DNA of 64,000 bases from Bradyrhizobium sp. CCGE-LA001 (GCF_000296215.2 NZ_CP013949.1:6751501-6815500), one strand, 5' to 3'; shown: positions 1 through 24,400, counted from the stretch's first letter. Program-made: numbers and translations. The notes: generated by a model from the letters alone, not told the origin.

Positions 1-235
1 ATTGAAGATCGACCAACTCGCCGGATTGGAGCCCGTCGCCGGCGTGACCTACTCGGTCCAGGTCAGGCCAGACAACAAGTCGGCGTGGGACACGATCGCA
101 GTGAGTCGTCCCACCCCCGAAGTGGAAGTCGATCGCAATCAGTTCGCAGGCGCCAAACGCGCCGAGGTACGCGTGTTACGAACGACCGGTTTCGAGGAAG
201 AGGTCATCGCGGAAGAAACGGTCAACTTCAATTAG
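1..235 (+). CDS. 3' end of an unidentified gene (partial at window edge)
   Basis: An open frame enters from the left edge and stops at 233-235, giving about 77 residues. A TTG at position 2 could be read as a start, but no ribosome site can be seen, so this is more likely the C-terminal part of a longer protein. The sequence is acidic and beta-rich in appearance (alternating Val/Glu/Thr near the end) with no Cys and no membrane segment. I do not recognise the family. It ends about 980 bp before the multicopper oxidase gene, so an operon link is unlikely. Confidence 0.45.
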   Translation, partial: LKIDQLAGLEPVAGVTYSVQVRPDNKSAWDTIAVSRPTPEVEVDRNQFAGAKRAEVRVLRTTGFEEEVIAEETVNFN

Positions 236-1216
236 TCGCCGCCCTCGATCGCCGTGATCCGGCAACTAGCATAGCGGCGTATCGCTTAAAATCATGGGCT
301 TAGTACCCGCCTCCAACGTGAGATGCAGATTGGACACCCGGGTCCCAAAAGACCTTTGGACTGGTCTGCGGATACACTAAGATCTGCGGAGATCGCTCTA
401 CATAGGCGTCAGTACAACCAGCCCCTCCTGACGAAACGCCAGGGCCATCCCGTAAGGGTTCAAGAGGTTCTAAGACTGCACGGTCGAGGCCTTCCATATC
501 GCTGAGGCTGCCGCCGATCCGTGCAGCGACTAAGCAGTTCAATACGGGCCGGGGGCTGCTCTTCCGTCGCGACATGCAACACGTCGTACCCGTCAGGCCT
601 TCTTACAGACCCCTTGTCCACGGTTCTTAGTGAATGAACGCGTTACACTATCTCGGAGGCCGGACTGCCTCTCGGCTGCCATTGCACGACCTTACGAAAG
701 CACGGACGTTTTCTCGCCGAAGCCGACGCGATAGCAAACATGATTATGTTGATCCTCCGACACACGCCAAGCGCCTCGCGAAAGACGCAGCGGTCCAGCT
801 TGAAGGAGACAAGGCGAACAGAACTGCCTGTCCACAGACTTGGTTCGGCGATACCACAAGAACAAACATCAGATCGAAAGGTGAAAGGCCGGTGCGCTGC
901 CTAGAATAAAGCCGCTGATTCTGGTGCAGTTTCACTCCGAGAAAGCAAAGCATCTGACCCACCAACTGATCTATGATGCGATCCCTACCTCCTACCCCGC
1001 CTAAACAGCCGAAGAACTCGCAGGGCCAACAGCCCGCCTTCGCTGGTTGCGCTGCGGCGCCGCCTTCGATTGCTTGTCGCGAGGAGCTGAAGCGGAAGAA
1101 AGGTGCACTCCGGAAAAGCTGTCACGGTACTAGGCCACTCCCCAACGCGTGCAGCCAGTATTGCAATCGATCTGTGATTGTGATCAGATCTAGTATCGGT
1201 TGCGAGGGTAGCGACG
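236..1216. other. Gene-free stretch
   Basis: Short frames occur on both strands, but none has a convincing start, ribosome site or recognisable family. I see no clear promoter or repeat here. It may hold the promoter of the multicopper oxidase gene. Confidence 0.5.
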
Positions 1217-3670
1217 GTGACTCACTTGCAAGTTGTCGACGCTGAAGCGAGTGTCGAAGCTGGGGCACCGGGACAGGGGGCTCATTCTCCTCTCTCCTGC
1301 GAAGCCCAAAGCTGGAGAAATGGAAATTCGCAATTCCGTTGCTCTGCGAGTGCACGGTCGGGATGGATGTTTGCCGTCATCGCCCTGGCGCTTGCGGCTG
1401 ATCCTTCGCATGGTCAGACCCTTTGCGAACAAGATCCCACTTTGGGTGAATGCGAACTTGTGCTGCCGCCCGTTTGCTCGCGGGATCCGGCCTCCTCGAC
1501 CGCCCCGTCAGGCGTTTGCGACGTCACGTCCTTGCACGGGCCCTCGGGAGGCAAGCGGGTCGAGATAGGCCTGAAGGCGACGACCGGAAAGATCCAAGTT
1601 GGTGGTTACGCGGTTTCGACCGAGAACTACAACGCGTCCTATCTCTCGCCCGTCGTTGAAGCCCTACCTGGCGATACCGTAGCAGCCAGGATCCAAAATT
1701 CACTCGACGCCCGGCAACCATCGGGCTCGCAGACCGGAGGTCATGCACACCACGCGAGCGACAATCCCACAAACCTGCACTTTTTCCATGGCGGCATTGT
1801 CACCCCACGAAACGCCCGGGTGCCAAATGATCCCGCCGACCAAGCCGCAACGCAGGGCAACGGTGACAACATCTACACATACTTCAAACGCGGCAGCGCG
1901 CCCTTCGTCTATGAAGTGCCCATACCGTCCGGGCTCGACGCGCGCGTGATCGACGGAGCCGGCGTCATCCCGCATCCCACAGGTCTCAACTGGTACCACG
2001 CGCACCTGCACGGATACGCTTCCGATCAGGTCACGGGCGGCCTGTCCGGGCTGCTTTCCGTCGGCGACGCAAAGGCCAACCTGGTCGCATGCAAACAGGA
2101 TCTGGTCGATCCGGCCAAGTGCAAGGACGACCCGAACGGGACCGCCGCGCTCAAGGCTCGCACCGATGTCCGTTACGCTCTGCTGCGAGACATTTCGCTG
2201 AAAGAAATCAGCGCGCCGCCCGAAGCCGGCACGACGGCGCCCAAGACCGCAACCTGGGCACCCGAATTGAACGGCTGGCTGCAGCAGCATGGCGATTGCA
2301 AGGTCTGGCGCACGGCGCAGGACCCGGGTGACCCCAATGCGAAACTGCGTAAGGGATATTGCCAGCAGGATCGCGACAAGGCGTGGCTCTTCACCGTCAA
2401 TGGACAGCGATTTCCCACGATCAAAGTAGAGGGTGGCAGGAACCTGCTGCTTCGTTTCGGCAATTTGAGCTCCAACGTGGTGTACTGGCTGGAGCTCTCT
2501 AACGAGCAGGACGACAACGACAAGGAAAAGCTGTTGCTTCTGGGCCTCGATGGTGTCGTACCCGCCAAGCCCGTTCTCGCTGACCCGAACCGGCAGCCCG
2601 CAAAGGCCACCGCCGTGGATGATCTCGTTTTCATGCCCGCATCGCGCGCAGAAATCCTCATCCGGAACGATTGCCTGCGGACGAAAGCAAAGACCTATAT
2701 CCTGCGCACCAAGGGCGTGATCGCTGGCAGATTAAACAACGGGCTGGCCGACCGCTGGCCCGAGATCCAGTTGATGCGTATCGAGCTGGCGCCAAGCACT
2801 GTGTCCTGCACCGAGGAAATTGCACTCAATGCCGTCGCAGGAAGACTTGAGCTTGCTGGCGCCGGTCTGCGAAAAGAAAACAGGGAAGCAGTGACGAAGC
2901 CGGAGGGCTGCGTCGACGACATCGATCCGGCGAAGGCCGAACATCGAAGAGTCACATTCGTCGATGGCGGCGAAACCTCCGACGGCAGGGCGACGTCCTG
3001 GAGCGTCAAGACTGAGATTGTCCGGCCACCGGGCGACGACCCTACTAAACTGCCTGTGCCTTATGGTGACTTTGTTTCCGACAACGCTAAGACTGTCGGA
3101 ATGAAACAGCCTGATGGCGAATTTTTGGGAATGCCTTTCGAGGAATACGACCTTGGCAACGGCAAGATTGACTGGAAGAACAAGGACGCCAACGGCAACG
3201 ACGCTAAAAGGCCGCATGTATGCATCTTCGTTGATCCGGACGATCCCGCACAAAAGGGCGGTCTGCAGCAACTCTGGGTGCTGAAGAACGAGACCGGCGA
3301 ACTCCACAATTTTCATATTCACCAGATGAAATTCCGCCTCGCAACCGCGGACGAGCTTACCACGCGGTTCAAGATTAAGTTGGACGGTCCACCGGCTGAA
3401 CCGTCAGAAATCTGCGCGCATCCGCCTGCATGCACGACACCGGGGCCCGTCTACAAGCTCTATGACACGAGTTCCTCGGACCAGAATACGAGATGGCACG
3501 ATACCATCCCGATGCCTCCGGGCCGAAGAGTCTACGTCATTATGAGCTTTGTCGCCGGCGAGCAGATCGGCCGCTACGTTTTTCATTGTCATATTCTGAA
3601 ACATGAAGACACCGGCCTCATGGCTCCGATCGAAGTGTGGAATCCACCCCCGAGGGCCGTGATCCAGTAA
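1217..3670 (+). CDS. Secreted multicopper oxidase (laccase/bilirubin-oxidase type)
   Basis: Large three-cupredoxin oxidase that would oxidise phenols or metal ions with O2 in the periplasm. Copper motifs, numbered from the GTG at 1217, are: N186-L-H-F-F-H191-G-G; NWYHAHLHG at 258-266; HNFHIH at 697-702; and HCHILKHEDTGL at 790-801. The axial position ten residues after the catalytic Cys791 is Leu801 instead of Met, as in high-potential laccases. The first motif reads H-x-x-H instead of the usual H-x-H. The start is uncertain. GTG 1217 gives 817 residues with an implausible N-terminus, and ATG 1367 gives a hydrophobic leader without basic residues. ATG 1320 has a good Shine-Dalgarno (GGAG) but is out of frame, so a frameshift in the signal-peptide region is possible. 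The next gene encodes a blue-copper protein. Confidence 0.85.
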   Translation: MTHLQVVDAEASVEAGAPGQGAHSPLSCEAQSWRNGNSQFRCSASARSGWMFAVIALALAADPSHGQTLCEQDPTLGECELVLPPVCSRDPASSTAPSGVCDVTSLHGPSGGKRVEIGLKATTGKIQVGGYAVSTENYNASYLSPVVEALPGDTVAARIQNSLDARQPSGSQTGGHAHHASDNPTNLHFFHGGIVTPRNARVPNDPADQAATQGNGDNIYTYFKRGSAPFVYEVPIPSGLDARVIDGAGVIPHPTGLNWYHAHLHGYASDQVTGGLSGLLSVGDAKANLVACKQDLVDPAKCKDDPNGTAALKARTDVRYALLRDISLKEISAPPEAGTTAPKTATWAPELNGWLQQHGDCKVWRTAQDPGDPNAKLRKGYCQQDRDKAWLFTVNGQRFPTIKVEGGRNLLLRFGNLSSNVVYWLELSNEQDDNDKEKLLLLGLDGVVPAKPVLADPNRQPAKATAVDDLVFMPASRAEILIRNDCLRTKAKTYILRTKGVIAGRLNNGLADRWPEIQLMRIELAPSTVSCTEEIALNAVAGRLELAGAGLRKENREAVTKPEGCVDDIDPAKAEHRRVTFVDGGETSDGRATSWSVKTEIVRPPGDDPTKLPVPYGDFVSDNAKTVGMKQPDGEFLGMPFEEYDLGNGKIDWKNKDANGNDAKRPHVCIFVDPDDPAQKGGLQQLWVLKNETGELHNFHIHQMKFRLATADELTTRFKIKLDGPPAEPSEICAHPPACTTPGPVYKLYDTSSSDQNTRWHDTIPMPPGRRVYVIMSFVAGEQIGRYVFHCHILKHEDTGLMAPIEVWNPPPRAVIQ

Positions 3671-3734
3671 TCGTCTCAAGCATCCTCGCGAAGCGGATGC
3701 TGGTCGCCGTGCAAAACCAAATAGGGAGGATATC

Positions 3735-4196
3735 ATGCGGATGTCGCCTAACGCAGCAGTACTGACGCTGTGCTTGCTCATAGGTGGATCGTTCTCCGGA
3801 TCGGCATTCGCCGACACCATCCTGGTCCAGAACCAAGGTATAAAGTGGAAGTTTGGAGAGACTATCGGCAATCCCTCGCTGTCAGTCGAGGTCAAGAAAG
3901 GCGACGTGCTCGAGTTCAAAGTGACTGGAAATCACGGTGTCGCAACGATCAACAAGCCGGGAGACCAATCACCATCTGCGGCCCTGGATCTGGTTCTGGC
4001 CTGCGGACAGGATCCCGGGCCGGAGCCGAAACACCCACTGCGCGAAATCGAGTGCAATGCCGGCAGCAAGTTCAATGTGGCGCCACTCACAAGTTCGCTA
4101 AAACTAGAAGTGACGGAGAAGTTTCAGAATGACGTGAATTTCTGGTGCATAGTTCATGAAGCGGATATGTGGGGCACGTTCAAGCTGAAGCCTTGA
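3735..4196 (+). CDS. Small secreted cupredoxin (blue copper protein)
   Basis: 153-residue periplasmic protein with an N-terminal signal peptide (hydrophobic residues about 8-19, probable cleavage after Ala26). Type 1 copper ligands are visible: His67 in a GNHG turn and a C-terminal C138-x2-H141-x3-M145 cluster. The fold is consistent with plastocyanin/azurin-like electron carriers. A strong ribosome site (GGGAGG at 3723-3728) fixes the ATG at 3735. It lies 64 bp behind the multicopper oxidase on the same strand, so the two probably form an operon with this protein delivering electrons to the oxidase. Two extra Cys (about 90 and 105) could form a disulphide. Confidence 0.75.
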   Translation: MRMSPNAAVLTLCLLIGGSFSGSAFADTILVQNQGIKWKFGETIGNPSLSVEVKKGDVLEFKVTGNHGVATINKPGDQSPSAALDLVLACGQDPGPEPKHPLREIECNAGSKFNVAPLTSSLKLEVTEKFQNDVNFWCIVHEADMWGTFKLKP

Positions 4197-4329
4197 CGGG
4201 CGAAGAGTTGCCGTCAGCGTCCCTATCGCTGCAAATGCGTTGGATGGCGATCCTGACGCACATGCCCTTGTAGCCCCCCTGGAAGGACATCTGGCCAAGC
4301 ATCATTGGGTTGTGATCGCTCACGCTCGG

Positions 4330-5050
4330 GGCAATGCTGTGCGCCATGCTGAGCGTTACCGGCGGAAGCGTCGGCGGCGCCATTGCCGGAGAGCCGAAAT
4401 TTGTCCGGCAGAATCTGTCGGATTTCGCCCGCGCCCCCAGAAGCTGGCGACCCTAATTCGCGGCGTCAGCGAGATGAAGCGGCGCAATGCGGCGTCGCCG
4501 GATTCCAGAGAATACCGTACCAGTTGGGAATATTGGGCGAACATCCACGGCTATCCGGGCCCAAACTCTGGCCGGGACCGTTGAACAGGTCCGGCTGGCC
4601 CGCGAAGCGCGGTTTCCGGCGAACGCGCTGCTCTACGCCGGTTTCTACGCCGGCCTGAAGCACTTCCTCCCACCCGACGAGCTTGCAGAAGAAGTGTGGG
4701 CCACCTGTCCACACTCTAGGCAGGGTGCACCAGCATCTCATTTTCTTTCATGGCACAGAATGTATCTCTTCTTCTTTGAACGCGTCCTGAGGGAAGCATC
4801 TGGTGACAGCAGTTTTGCGTTGGTCAACTCGATCACCAACGTCGACAGCACGCTCAATCTAGACGACTTCTTCCCATTCCAGTTTACGCTCGAAACCACC
4901 ATCCACGGTCACATTCACTGTACCGACAGCGTAGCAAGACGCCGCCGGGTGGAACGTGTCGGCGCATCGCGCAATCTTCTAGGACCGGTGAGCACGAAGA
5001 GGTTTCCTACGGCAGTTGTGTTCCTTCGGCCTTCGAGACTGCCATGATCG
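4330..5050 (+). pseudogene. Decayed tyrosinase
   Basis: Fragments of a bacterial tyrosinase are spread over different frames. An N-terminal piece (KLATLIRGVSEMKRRN, then SWEYWANIHGYPG) lies at about 4440-4560. A copper-A piece (SHFLSWHRMYLFFFERVLRE) lies at about 4736-4795 in another frame. A late piece resembling LETTIHGHIH lies at about 4885-4915. The segment between the CuA helix and the late piece is shortened and no complete copper-B site remains. Frame changes and deletions make a working enzyme impossible. It follows the two copper-protein genes, suggesting a former phenol-oxidising or melanin cluster. Confidence 0.7.
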
Positions 5051-5136
5051 CCGAAAAGGCCGCTCAGCTGTTTCCCTTCCGACTGTCAGAGCTGATCGCC
5101 GGAAATGATATGTAAACAGATCCCCGGACGCAGACA

Positions 5137-5337
5137 TCCCACGAAGAGCGGTTTGCTCCTGAGACAAGCCAGCAGCCTTGCGGGCCTTTCGGAAACGCAG
5201 ACTGAGTTCTTGGAGAAGCGGGTCTGGGATGGAGGCCATGCCAAGAGCGCGGGCGACATTGACGAGTGTCGTCGAGCTCGCGCGGCTTGCTGAAATCTAT
5301 GACGTCACCATCGCCTGGTTGCTCGGCAAAGCGCCCT
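5137..5337. pseudogene. Pieces of an XRE-family helix-turn-helix gene in opposite orientations
   Basis: On the minus strand, 5239 down to about 5137 reads like the start of an XRE repressor (LRFRKARKAAGLSQEQTAL). On the plus strand, 5239-5337 reads like the end of one (VVELARLAEIYDVTIAWLLG, then a stop). The two halves face away from each other, as expected if an inversion broke one gene. No complete helix-turn-helix domain remains. Confidence 0.45.
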
Positions 5338-5339
5338 AG

Positions 5340-6106
5340 ACGTTCGATGCTCAGGACCCTCGGCTCGAGCTTGCCGCATGGGAACCCTCCAAACTCAAGC
5401 CCGATGATCTGGAAGGCCGCGCGCTGCGACCCAGGCCATGCAGGCCACCACGGCCACGCGCCGCAAGGCCAAGCTCGACCAAGCCAGGCCAATTTCCATC
5501 TACAGACTACGCGAGACGCTGAGTCTCGCGGTGTGCTTCACAACATCATTATGGAGGGAACGTATCAGCGCGGCGCCCTTCTGCGCATCCATCTCTCTGC
5601 GCGACCGCCGCTGCAGCGGCGGCGGTAAGGCTGGGAATCTTGCAGGCCAACTAGAGCGCGATTTACAACTCGCAAACATAGTGAAAAGAATCACAAACGC
5701 GCCCCCTCAAGTTGGTGGGTTTCAAATTGGACCGCGGTGCTTAAACTGGTTAGGTGAATCCAGTTTCCCCGAGTACACCAGTTCGCATTGTTTTGGCAAG
5801 CTGAGTGCTCTTGGCTTCTCGTTGCTATCTTAGGGCTGCCAAACGTTGTCGTTAGCACACCTTGCACGATCACATGACGCGTACAGCGCAACAAGCACGG
5901 GTCCTCACCGTGAGATACAAGGGTCCGGGTCTCCCATCGAGGAAGCTTCGTCCGAAGCGGTTAGGCCAGGCCGTAATCAGGATGAGAGCCCGAGACGGGA
6001 AACAAACGCATCCGAGGCCCCCTCCGCGTTGCTCACGTTCTGCTCACATCCAAGCGCATCGGTTCCCTATGCCAATCTCGCGACTCCGCGCTCGAAGAGC
6101 CATATC
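5340..6106. other. Gene-free stretch before the acetyltransferase
   Basis: No convincing gene. The frame of the acetyltransferase stays open upstream to 5846, but that extension is low-complexity in character, has no ribosome site and is probably untranslated. No promoter was recognised. Confidence 0.4.
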
Positions 6107-6694
6107 ATGACAATGGAGGCGGATATCACAACTGCGAACGCGAGCATTCAGGTAAGCACTGTTTGGACCATTGTACGCGGCTTTGCCGCCGATCCGTTAA
6201 TGCGCTGGAGTTGGCCTGACCTCCGGCAATATCTTACGAGCATGCCGCAGTTCATTAGCGCCTCCGGCGGACGAGCATTCGAACATGGCACAGCATACGC
6301 CACGGGAGACAGTCGCGCGGCGGCTCTGTGGCTGCCTCCCGGCGTGCAGCAGGATGAGGAGGCCCTAAACCTGATTATGGCGCTGTCGCTAAGCCCCGAT
6401 GTCAGGGAAGATATGACCTACCTAAGGCGAGGAATGGCCGAACATCGTCCCCCCGAGCCACATTGGTATCTGCCTCTCATTGCCGTTGATCCGAAATGGA
6501 TCGGGCAAGGGCTTGGCACATTGCTGATGAAGCACGCTCTCCAACGATGTGATGAGCAGGCCTCCGCTGCCTACCTCGAAAGCTCGAATCCAAAGAACAT
6601 TCCCTTTTACCAGCGCCATGGCTTCAAGGTTATTGGAGAGATACAGCACGGTGGATCGCCGCCACTAACGCCAATGTTGCGGACGGCGTATTAA
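6107..6694 (+). CDS. GNAT-family N-acetyltransferase
   Basis: 195-residue acetyl-CoA-dependent acetyltransferase; the substrate is not evident. Motif A for CoA pyrophosphate binding is at about residues 128-145, with the core Q-G-L-G-T-L-L after AVDPKWI. The C-terminal strand/helix NPKNIPFYQRHGF is typical of motif B in small-molecule or toxin-resistance GNATs. ATG 6107 (second choice 6113) is chosen because domain similarity begins just after it. The upstream in-frame region lacks GNAT features. It stands alone. Nearby remnants suggest an accessory location, and a self-protection role linked to the NRPS 1.6 kb away is only a guess. Confidence 0.75.
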   Translation: MTMEADITTANASIQVSTVWTIVRGFAADPLMRWSWPDLRQYLTSMPQFISASGGRAFEHGTAYATGDSRAAALWLPPGVQQDEEALNLIMALSLSPDVREDMTYLRRGMAEHRPPEPHWYLPLIAVDPKWIGQGLGTLLMKHALQRCDEQASAAYLESSNPKNIPFYQRHGFKVIGEIQHGGSPPLTPMLRTAY

Positions 6695-7133
6695 GCGTAA
6701 TTCGGAGACGCACTCATACTACACACGCCCGGAGCTTCCTTGCTAACGAGAAGGAGAACGTTCTGCGGTTTCCAGGCCTTGTGCATGGCTCGTTTGATCA
6801 TCGTAGCGGAGATGCAGCCGGGCCATTCAGCTGAAGGACAACCTGATTCCGACGGTGCGGCCACTGCGTTCTCACAGCTCACGTGCGCCCGTTCAGTGGC
6901 GTGCTCGCCAGTCATGGCATCGCTTTCAGCATGGACGGGACGGCAACACGTCTTCATGCATTGTTTGCAGCCCCGATGGTCCGAGGGCAGCACGCTGACG
7001 TCAGCGGCGCAAGCTGAGACAGAGAATGAAGGCCAGCGCGACGACGGCAAGCGAATAGACCGCCGCCTCACCATGGCAGAGGCCGATAAGCCAAAGAGTC
7101 AACACGCATTGTCGCAGAATCGCATTTGCGCTT

Positions 7134-7790
7134 TTGCGGCGGCTGATGTCGGACCGCGCATCGTCGGCGCTGCTGGAAAAGCTTGGCCTTGCGGCGCACA
7201 TAGAGGTGTTCGAGCTTTTTGGTCGCCGGGACGCTCGGCGATGCGCCGGACGCCGGCTACTACCGCCCTATCAACATCATCGCCACTCCCGACATGCTGA
7301 AGGCATCGGCCCCCGATTGCCTTGTAGTCGTCTTTGCTGGTGATGCGGCCAATGAACGACATCGCCTGTACTGGGTATGAGAACGGCGATCGCGTGCTGT
7401 GGGGCGGTGTCAAGCGCAAGGCAAGATCTGGCAGCAGCGGGCCGGCGACCCTCGCCGAATGGGCGGAATGGTGCGGCAGGACCTGGCTGAAAGTCTCCGC
7501 CGCAGAGAAGGCATCCGCGCCCAATATCACCGAAGACTTTCTGAGGCCCTTGCGCCTGACATCACCGCACAACTCCTATTCGATCGCCATCGACTGGGGA
7601 GAGCACACCGAGAATGCCTTTTCGGATCAGTTTGTGTTTTTCGGCACAACGAGCATCCCGTTGTACCTACTTCAATTGGGAGGCCGATTCGAAGATTGCA
7701 TCCAGGTTGGAAGAGATCTTCGGAAATTTGGGGTTTGGCATGGATCACACCTTGGATTGGCACCGAGGGTGATACATTACGCCTAGTCTG
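7134..7790 (+). pseudogene. Broken gene of unknown function
   Basis: Protein-like stretches occur in successive plus frames: a helical piece at about 7140-7230, a piece reading YYRPINIIATPDML at about 7257-7300, and a C-terminal piece at 7340-7786. The last contains SIAIDWGEHTENAFSDQFVF and ends at a stop. The switches of frame mean the gene is broken. I cannot name the family. The minus-strand frames opposite look like shadows. Confidence 0.35.
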
Positions 7791-7972
7791 TTAGCGACCT
7801 CTCGGCCGGATCATCGTAAAATCGCAAAGCGCCTTTACGATTAACGATAGCCGCGCTTCTCTCAAACCTTGGACTTGCAAAAGGACGCACTGCCTGCCGT
7901 CGGCATCAAAGCACCAAGGCGATCGAGCTTCCGCACCACGAAAGCCTGTCAGTCGGCGGCGATCTCGACTTA

Positions 7973-8341
7973 TCAGGCACTGCCAATCACTCCTTGAGGA
8001 AAATCGGTCTTGATGTCTGCGATCATATTGCGGACGCAAATCCAGGTCGGCTTCACACCGGTAGCCTTGGTGGTGTCACGCAGATACGAAAAAAGTGGTC
8101 TTCCCGCAACAGCGACGCTCTTGGTGTAATCGAGCGATTCCAGCTCCTCGCGCTTCTTCTCGATCCGGTCGGTGACGTGGCGCGTCATCTCTTCAGGCGA
8201 AGCGCCCGGCCAACGCGCCTGAGATCGCCACCAACCGATAGATTGTTCGGCAGAGCCGTGAGCTCCGAATCGGATAGGTCGAGATCGCGGCCGGCCTTGA
8301 GGTTATCAGGTAATGCGGGATTGACACCGTGCCGGAGCGAT
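7973..8341 (-). pseudogene. Remnant with LPxNL-type repeats
   Basis: Read from 8341 downward, the first part contains two units of a short repeat (ALPDNLKAGRDLDLSDSE, TALPNNLSVGGDL) and meets a stop near 8185. In the next frame a 71-residue tail follows and ends at 7973. The LPxNLxVxGDLxL repeat resembles the solenoid repeats of rhizobial secreted or hypothetical proteins (from memory, unverified). A single frameshift near 8190-8200 appears to separate repeats from tail, so this is the broken end of a larger gene. Confidence 0.4.
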
Positions 8342-8355
8342 TAAAGAACGGACGA

Positions 8356-22524
<14,169 letters not shown>

Positions 22525-22834
22525 CTTCATCCTCCTGCAGTCGATCCATCAAGCTGGCATTCCCACCACGGGCGTCGCGCCACGAAGCGACTCAAATCAG
22601 CCACACTGGTTCGAATTTGCTTGGGATAACCGCGCCCGCAGTCGCTTGCGCAATGTAGGGGCATTGGCGGTGCAGAAGCTCTTAGGCCCAGCCAAGATCT
22701 TCCCAATGTCGCGGGCAGGCCGCACGCCTCCAGAAATCGTCTCCGGCAGAATCGCAGCGGCCATCTCAGCCTGGTCTGAGTAAAGATCATCGGACGACGG
22801 CTCCTCAGTCAGAACGCTTCTATAGAGGAGACTA

Positions 22835-22850
22835 CGCATGTACTGTGCCA
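22835..22850 (-). promoter_or_regulatory. Candidate RpoN (-24/-12) promoter upstream of the NRPS
   Basis: The minus strand reads TGGCAC-AGTAC-ATGCG. The -24 element is perfect, GG and GC are separated by exactly 10 bp, and the -12 element has A in place of the first T of TTGC. A GGT-N10-ACA sequence (one mismatch to the NifA site TGT-N10-ACA) lies at 22896-22911, about 80 bp upstream of the expected start. The NRPS start codon is about 310 bp downstream. A short frame (22597-22839) lies between but has no ribosome site. Confidence 0.4.
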
Positions 22851-23230
22851 ACGGAGGAATCGTTCTTTGTCAGTATGCTAGGCCTTAGCCTGCTATGTCG
22901 CTTATCCGACCTCGTCGGACATCGTACCAACTGAGCGCGCTATCAATCGGCCCAAGGCTTCTGAAATTTCGGCCGATGTGTTCCGGGCAAAGAAAAGCGG
23001 GACCTAGAACGTCAAAGCGATTTTTCCGGGCCGCCGCACCGCCTTCTGGGGTGTGGCTCTCTTGAAATTCCAAGAATGCGTGATTGCGGCCACTGGTACT
23101 CGCAGTGGGCGTGCTCGTGGATCGGGGCGGCTGCGAAGTCGTTGGCGGGCGCATTCCTGTGGCTCGAAGAGCTGGACGATTCACCAACTCCACAGGCCGT
23201 TGAACCGCCCCAAAGTTTGCCGGAGGCTCC
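22851..23230. other. Gene-free stretch between NRPS promoter region and IS remnant
   Basis: No gene or RNA recognised apart from the possible activator site at 22896-22911. The short frames on both strands lack starts with ribosome sites. Confidence 0.4.
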
Positions 23231-23249
23231 AAGTCCTCGAGGATGGAGC

Positions 23250-23990
23250 CATGACAAGCAAGACGGCGAACAAGTTTTCACCCGAGGTCCGCCCCTATGA
23301 TCGGATGGTTCTGGATCACGCCAGCGAGCATCCGTCGCGCTCGGCGGCGGGCCTCGATTGCGGCCAAGATCGGCTGCACACCGGAGATGCTGCATGACTG
23401 GGCCAAGAAGGTGGAAGTCAATAGGCAGCGGGCCGGCGTTCCGACCGAGAAGTTGAAGGCGCTGGAACCGGAGAACCGCGAGCTTGGGCTAGATCCGCGC
23501 AAGGCGAGCGACTATTTTTGCGATGGCGGGGTCGACCGCCATGTTCAAGCGATGATCGCCTTCATTGACGATCATCATGGGGCTTGCCGAGCGCCCTTTC
23601 GACGTCCTATGCCGATCCGGCCAAGCTGTCAGAGCGCGCCCGGCAGGATGCGGCGCCGAAGATCGAGGTTCGGCGCATCTTCATCAGAACTTCTCCGTGT
23701 AGCGCGCGCGCGAGGTCTAAAGCCAATTCAAGCGCAGAGATCTTTTGATATTGCGCGTTCCACTGTCTCGCCATTAAGGCGGGGCATCGGTCCGCAAGAG
23801 TATCCGCGGCAAGACTGTCAAGACCATGATCAGCGACAAGGTGGCGGCTTGCCAGCTGGATACGTCAACTGCCAGTTCAAGGCGTCACGACCGAATGCCC
23901 TTCTAAGACTTCACCTATATCGCGACCTCGACCGGCTCCGTCTACGTCGCCCCTATCCTCGAAGGATCGTGAAGTGGCAGGCCTAGTGCA
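23250..23990 (+). mobile_element. Degenerate IS3-family transposase (orfA and orfB remnants)
   Basis: Starts with an OrfA-like piece (MTSKTANKFSPEVR at 23251, then AAKIGCTPEMLHDWAKKVEV in another frame) and continues with OrfB-like pieces (MIAFIDDHHGA near 23550, RRIFI near 23670, ISDKVAACQLDYVNCQFK near 23830). At least four frame changes and internal deletions are needed to join them, so the element is dead. Ends were not identified. Confidence 0.65.
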
Positions 23991-24050
23991 CGACAAGCGC
24001 CCACTTCGTGTTCGATACGCTAGAGCAGACCCTGCGGCGGCTGGTCCGTC

Positions 24051-24164
24051 GCGGCGCTCTTGGGCCATAGCGATATGGCTGCCCAATACCTCTCGATCAG
24101 CTACACCGAGTGCCTGACTGAAGTGCGCGCGGAGCATTTGTCGGCAGTGTCGGAGATCCTGTGA
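24051..24164 (+). pseudogene. C-terminal scrap of a tyrosine recombinase
   Basis: The frame ending at 24164 reads LLGHSDMAAQYLSISYTECL, resembling the catalytic LGH...Y end of phage-type integrases. One or two residues are missing before the Tyr. No N-terminal part is present; the preceding DNA belongs to the IS3 remnant. Confidence 0.5.
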
Positions 24165-24400
24165 CGACGCTCTCGCCGTACCCTCCCCCCTAGAAGGCCG
24201 ACGTGATTTATCGGCCGCGCCATGGCGAAGCTTCGAGGCTGTCGAATTTCCACCGTCGAATTGGTCGATTGGTCAACAATTGACGGCTCCTTGGAACATC
24301 ATTCCCCCGCCGAGCCCGGACAATGGCCGGACAACCAGCTATGCCAGCATAACTCGAACCAAATGGCCTCCAGAGCACGCCCGAGGCTGGTTCACGTTGC

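Noticed and set aside
6691..7201. Minus-strand frames with a possible membrane segment at 6.7-7.2 kb
   Set aside because: The hydrophobic stretch and the Cys-containing part lie in different frames and could not be joined into a known protein.
22597..22839. Possible 80-codon minus-strand gene between the candidate RpoN promoter and the NRPS
   Set aside because: No ribosome site before its ATG, no recognisable family, and it lies where an NRPS leader would be.
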